Assembly: GCA_963700185.1 (NCBI GenBank)
Contig: CAVOWP010000029.1
Coordinates: forward strand, 1-64,000
Length of the DNA: 64,000 bases
Direction: 5' to 3'
Source of the DNA: AP-15 sp963700185
Lineage (GTDB): Bacteria > Pseudomonadota > Alphaproteobacteria > ATCC43930 > CGMCC-115725
Shown: in pieces, positions 60,526 through 64,000 of the stretch
Numbering within the stretch: the stretch's first letter is position 1
Layout: every line of letters starts with the position of its first letter
Translations under genes and position numbers: made by a program
The notes under the pieces: model-generated
The model's input: the letters and a program-made list of their open reading frames with translations, nothing else
What the model was told of the DNA's origin: nothing
Database searches by the model: none

Positions 60526-62320
60526 CAGAAGGCCTGGCCGAGGCTGATATAGACCTGGATCGGGGAATCGGCGCTGCGCTTGTGCAGCGGGGTCGCGAGG
60601 TCGAGGCGAAGCGGCCCGAACGCCGTGTAATAGCGCAGTCCCAGGCCCACGCCGTAGAGGAGAGTACGGCCGAGCTGCGGCACGGGACTTTCGTAATAGC
60701 TGCCGGCGTCGACAAAGGGGACGATGCCGATGTTTTCGGTGATCTTGACCCGCGCTTCGAGGTTGAGCACGAAGCTCGATTTGCCGCCGATCGGCTTGTT
60801 GCCTAGGTCGAGCGGGCCGGCCAGCTGGTACCCGTAAGGCCGGATCGAGCCGCCGCCTCCGACATAGATGCGCTGGTCGGCCGGGAGCTCGAAAAGCGGG
60901 GCGCCGTCGATCGAGCCAACCGCCGCCCTGGCGGCGAGGACCGCACGTTCTTCGGCGCCGAGCGCCCAATAGGTGCTGCCCGAGATCAGGTTCGTGACAA
61001 AGGTCAAATTCGGCCTGGAGAAGGTGTGCGCCGGCGTCACCGCCAGCTGCGCGCGATAGCCGTCGGTCGGGTTCAGCAAATTGTCGGTTTGATCGAACTT
61101 CAGGTAGGCCGGCACTCCGACCAGCGAATAGTGCTGGGTGCGCTGCGCAGCCGTGATCGAATTCACATTGGCGAGCTGCACGACATTGGCCTTAGTCCCC
61201 AGGAGCGAAATGCCGCCGGTCAAGAAGGAGCCGAAACGCCGCTCCAAACCCGCCGACACGATCGCCCGGCGGCTGTGATAGGCGACCGGCGTGTCATTGG
61301 CAATCTCGGCTGTCGCCAAGAAATCCTGGTCGACCGCCAGAAAATCGGGCCGGCGAAAATTGGCCCTGAACCCAGCGATCTGCTGACCGACCTTCGACGG
61401 CGAGCCGCAGATACTCGGCATTGCCGAAAAGGTTGCGGTTCTCCCAGAAAGCGCGCGCGGCAGGGCCTTGGCTGGTATTGTAGGCGACGCCGACACCGAT
61501 CGAGCGGTGCAATCGCTCCGTCACATCGACCGTCATCCGCACGTCCCCGGGGTTGTCGGGGTCCGCCAGCGGCGTGATCCGGACCGTGCTGAACAGCCCG
61601 CTGGCGATCAGCGCGCGACGGGTCTCTTCGACTTTGGCCTCGTCATAGACCGCACCGCGCTGCCACCGAATTCGTCCCTCTACATAACCCGGTTCGAGCC
61701 GCTCGAGCCCGGTGATCGCGAGCGGGCCAAAATGTTCGCACCGGTCCCGGATCGAGCGTGTATGTCACCTCCATCGTCTGGGCGGTCTTGTCGAGTTCGA
61801 CCCGGCGATTCTCCACCTTGGCGAACGGATGACCGCTATCGCCGAGCGCCGCCACCAGCGCCGTTTCGGTTGCGACCACCGGGGCGGTGCGCGCCGGGTC
61901 GCCGGGTTTGAGCGGCAGTTTGGGTTCGTTCGGGATCGCCAAGGGCTGACCGTCCGGGCTCTGAACCGTGACCGAGCCGACATGGTAGAGTGGGCCAGGC
62001 TCGACCTTTACCGTGACCTTTGCCGGTTCGGCCGCGGTGTCGACCTCGTAAGAAAATTCCGCGTCCCAATAGCCGAGGCTGTGTGCGGCGTCCGCAAGCC
62101 GGCCGAGATCGCGGTCGGCGCGCCGGCGCAACGCTTCTTCGGATGCCGGCGGCTTGTCCTCGAGCGTCTTCAGATCGGAGACCTTGTCCAGCAGATCGGC
62201 GAGATCGCTGTCTTCCGCGCCGGTGATCTCGGCCCGGTAATTCAGATCGGCGCGGACAGCCGGACCGGGCACCAGCACCGTGGTCAGCGCTACCGTCAGA
62301 AAGAACCGTCTAACCCCCAT
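60525..62320 (-). pseudogene. tamA: TamA, Omp85-family outer-membrane protein, two frameshifts
   Basis: ATG 62320 (GGGGGA upstream) starts a signal peptide (MGVRRFFLTVALTTVLVPGP), then POTRA domains (SLGYWDAEFSYEVDTAAEPA, VTVKVEPGPLYHVGSVTVQS). A surplus base in the AAAA at 61729-61732 and an indel at about 61385-61400 change frame; between and after them GLERLEPGYVEGRIRWQRG, VRMTVDVTERLHRSIGVG and the barrel end ENIGIVPFVDAGSYYESPVP, GLGLRYYTAFGPLRLDLATP, VYISLGQAF follow. Terminal Phe is typical for BAM-assembled barrels. Length about 600 when joined. Pairs with tamB. Confidence 0.85.
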
Positions 62321-62415
62321 TCCGTCCCCCGACCGGGAACGGCGCATCGACACACGTTATTCCCGAGGCCGACCGCGTTTACCAGCAGTTTGACTTGTCT
62401 GTCTACACCAACTAT

Positions 62416-62622
62416 TCACTCGACTAGCTCAGTATCTACCGATTGCTCCATTTCTAGTTTTTCCGAGCGCCCGGTTACGCGCGCGCTGATTAGCCGCCCA
62501 TCGAGTGGCAGAGCGATCATGTCGCCGTTGCCTGGCATTGGCCGACCATAAATTCGGAACTTCCTTTTCGGACCATGCCCATGAGCCAAACGGACATCGT
62601 GTGTCACTGCACCTTGTCTCAT
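62416..62622 (-). CDS. Small conserved hypothetical protein
   Basis: A 68-residue protein, MRQGAVTHDVRLAHGHGPKR then KFRIYGRPMPGNGDMIALPL and DGRLISARVTGRSEK. The beta-strand and Gly-Asp turns resemble short stand-alone proteins seen across rhizobia, whose function is not known. No signal peptide. It sits between tamA and a 340-bp gap. Confidence 0.5.
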   Translation of the reverse strand: MRQGAVTHDVRLAHGHGPKRKFRIYGRPMPGNGDMIALPLDGRLISARVTGRSEKLEMEQSVDTELVE

Positions 62623-62961
62623 TGTCCGTCTCCCAACTGTTCGGCGAGCTTCACTCCACCTACTCGTTAAACTTGTAACTAATCACGGTTCCGGCGTCGC
62701 GGGCGAAAGCGAGCTCTAGTCTGGATCGCTTGACGTCGCGGCCTCGTCGCCTAAAGGATCCAATTGATCTGTAATCCGGCGTAATTCCGGGTCCAAATCT
62801 TGCCGGACCGTCCGATCAGCAACGCCGGCACGGCCAAAAATGTGCAAAAAATGACACAAGTGAATGACTAGAAATCGACCAATTTACACCGGCTCTAGCC
62901 GGCACGACCATCCGGCTCGACTGTTGAATAATTTGGGGGCGTATTGGTTAGGAGTTTTCCA
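62623..62961. other. Intergenic gap without recognisable gene
   Basis: No open frame here shows coding character. The stretch 62820-62960 is relatively AT-rich and probably carries promoters for the small secreted-protein gene downstream, but I see no clear -35/-10 pair. Confidence 0.4.
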
Positions 62962-63183
62962 ATGCGTTCATCTTTTGCCGTAACAACTCCCTTGGTGCTG
63001 CTCATGGGTATCGGCATGGCCGACGCCGCCGATCCGACGCAGCTTGCCGAGACAGGAGGGTTACTCCTGGGCAATGGGTTCCCGTCCTGCACTGTGGTGA
63101 TCCAGCAATTCGACAGACTCGAGCGACACCATGACCAGACCCGTAGGAACCGCGAAACCGGGGTCATGAGCCCGGCCTTTTGA
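62962..63183 (+). CDS. Small secreted protein, probably truncated
   Basis: A 73-residue protein with signal peptide MRSSFAVTTPLVLLMGIGMA, cleavage near ADA-AD. The mature start PTQLAETGGLLLGNGF resembles longer periplasmic proteins of alphaproteobacteria (LAETGGFLLGNAYRC...), but after about 15 residues the resemblance ends. GGAG precedes the ATG at 62962. May be a shortened member. Confidence 0.5.
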   Translation: MRSSFAVTTPLVLLMGIGMADAADPTQLAETGGLLLGNGFPSCTVVIQQFDRLERHHDQTRRNRETGVMSPAF

Positions 63184-63347
63184 GTACGCAAATATTGCAT
63201 CAAGTATCGAACCAGATGCTTCTATGATCACAAGTAATCTCCATTGTAACATCCGGCGCGGCATCGGAACTCGGTGTTTTTCTCGGGTGTTCCCGAGATG
63301 ACGCCTTGAGTTGGCAGAGTGTTGCCGGGAGGAAAGGAGAATGCGCA

Positions 63348-63542
63348 ATGGGACAGTACAACGGGTTGACGCCAGAAGAGCGGGCTAGGATAACGGAAAT
63401 CCAAGACTTTCTTATAGACCGATATGTAGAACAAAAGGAAGCACTCGAAAGAGGCGATGGTCTCCGGGCGAAGGAGATTGCGCGCGAAATAAAAGAGCTC
63501 CAGCGAGAGAAGGAGGAAATCAAAGAGTGGGCGGTGACGTAA
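63348..63542 (+). CDS. Short charged coiled-coil protein
   Basis: A 64-residue protein: GLTPEERARITEIQDFLIDR, then an alternating Glu/Lys heptad-like helix AKEIAREIKELQREKEEIKE. The whole protein is probably one or two helices. AAGGAGA lies 8 bases before the ATG at 63348. Its 3' end overlaps or abuts the next gene, suggesting coupling. Function unknown. Confidence 0.55.
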   Translation: MGQYNGLTPEERARITEIQDFLIDRYVEQKEALERGDGLRAKEIAREIKELQREKEEIKEWAVT

Positions 63543-63550
63543 TCAACAAC

Positions 63551-63847
63551 ATGGGTGAGATCAGAAGGTCGACTCGTGAAGCGCTGCTCGTTGCCGTTAT
63601 CGGGTGCGCTCTCCTGATTGGTTTGGGCACCGCGAATGCGCAGACCGGGGGAGCAGTGCAATACCCGCCCGCCTCGGTCGGCGAAGATGCCCAACCTCCG
63701 CCACCGGCGAGGACGGTGCCCCAGAGCATGTCGCCGCGACGGATCGAACTAGGCGTCAGCGGACCAAGCAAGAGACCCGGCTACGCGATCCGAGGCGTCC
63801 ATCGGAATACATCACCGACACCGCCGCCGACGCTAAACGGGAACTAG
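63551..63847 (+). CDS. Small exported proline-rich protein
   Basis: A 98-residue protein with signal peptide EALLVAVIGCALLIGLGTAN (cleavage at ANA-QT) and a short, Pro-rich mature part (QPPPPARTVPQ ... TSPTPPPT) without cysteines. The start is uncertain: ATG 63551, or GTG 63527 within the previous gene behind AAGGAGG. No family recognised. Confidence 0.5.
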   Translation: MGEIRRSTREALLVAVIGCALLIGLGTANAQTGGAVQYPPASVGEDAQPPPPARTVPQSMSPRRIELGVSGPSKRPGYAIRGVHRNTSPTPPPTLNGN

Positions 63848-63870
63848 CGAGAGTGTGCGGCAGGGCAGTC

Positions 63871-64000
63871 CTAGCCGCAATTCCGCTCCGCCGCCCTTTC
63901 GAACTCGGCGCTTTAGGCGACGGATCTCCGGCGACAGCTTGCGGTCGGGTGTGTCACGCAGAAGCGAGTCGACGCCGCCTTTGTGCTCGATGGTGCGCAG
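63871..64000 (-). CDS. rpmB: 50S ribosomal protein L28, 3' end (continues beyond the window)
   Basis: Reading leftward from the window edge: LRTIEHKGGVDSLLRDTPDR then KLSPEIRRLKRRVRK, the C-terminus of alphaproteobacterial L28 (L-R-x-[IV]-E-H-x-G-G-[LV]-D). The last codons are uncertain: one frame stops at 63871 after a surplus base, the other runs to 63833 and would overlap the previous gene. L28 belongs to the large ribosomal subunit. The 5' part lies outside the window. Confidence 0.7.

Noticed and set aside
1..64000. CRISPR arrays
   Set aside because: No regularly spaced direct repeats with unique spacers were seen; the repeats present are tandem (563), palindromic or dispersed.

Overview
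The window is GC-rich chromosomal DNA (most coding regions have strongly G/C-biased third positions) from an alphaproteobacterium. This rests on the secA region (ppiC, argJ and a mutT-type Nudix gene running divergently from secA), the TamA/TamB pair, the split glycine decarboxylase gcvPA/gcvPB under a tandem glycine riboswitch, and families of short palindromic intergenic repeats typical of soil alphaproteobacteria. I cannot name the genus from sequence alone.

Layout. 0-5.5 kb is an accessory graveyard: an AT-rich orphan membrane protein gene, three separate fragments of an oxalyl-CoA-decarboxylase-like gene, remnants of a REP-associated tyrosine transposase with its repeats, and four toxin-antitoxin loci, most visibly damaged (HigB-like toxin frameshift, VapC amber codon, a short Phd stub behind a perfect palindrome). 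5.5-15.3 kb is mostly one leftward block of metabolic genes (CHRD protein, amidase, peroxiredoxin, quinone reductase, ketopantoate-reductase-like, ureohydrolase, acetolactate-synthase-like TPP enzyme, metallo-beta-lactamase-fold hydrolase) plus an orphan TrpF-like gene. At 15.4-18.5 kb there are two tRNA genes and a small AT-rich island bounded by a 39-bp direct repeat of the 5' half of tRNA-Val(CAC); it holds an AbiU2-like HEPN gene and an unknown 354-residue protein but no integrase. 18.5-28 kb carries gph, a PhyH-like dioxygenase, a Ldh-family oxidoreductase, the gcvT-H-PA-PB operon with its riboswitch, hppD and a VOC dioxygenase-like gene.

28-37.4 kb is transporters (one with a large internal deletion, one with several frameshifts), a class-C beta-lactamase-like hydrolase with a decayed copy of its own tail, a membrane protein, a DHA2 exporter, and an IS5-family element that has split a secreted-protein gene. 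37.4-42.6 kb has a GMC oxidoreductase, a two-subunit sulfopyruvate/phosphonopyruvate-decarboxylase-like TPP enzyme, a histidine phosphatase, a TauD-type dioxygenase and a MaoC hydratase. 43-49 kb is the mutT/argJ/ppiC/secA region, followed by a RelE/Xre toxin-antitoxin pair, a shrunken secA relic and an IS110-family transposase. 51-56 kb has an enolase-superfamily dehydratase, a quinone reductase, a cupin, a tandem-Usp protein and a Tat-exported dienelactone hydrolase. 56-62 kb is tamB/tamA, and the end holds small secreted proteins and the 3' end of rpmB.

A caution for every reader: many otherwise well-conserved genes, including secA, argJ, tamA and tamB, are broken by apparent single-base indels, often in short homopolymers. 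Because secA is essential, at least part of this pattern probably reflects consensus sequence errors. Truncations, in-frame stops, IS insertion and internal deletions (VapC, APC permease, beta-lactamase tail, IS5-split gene, secA relic) are more likely to be genuine decay.
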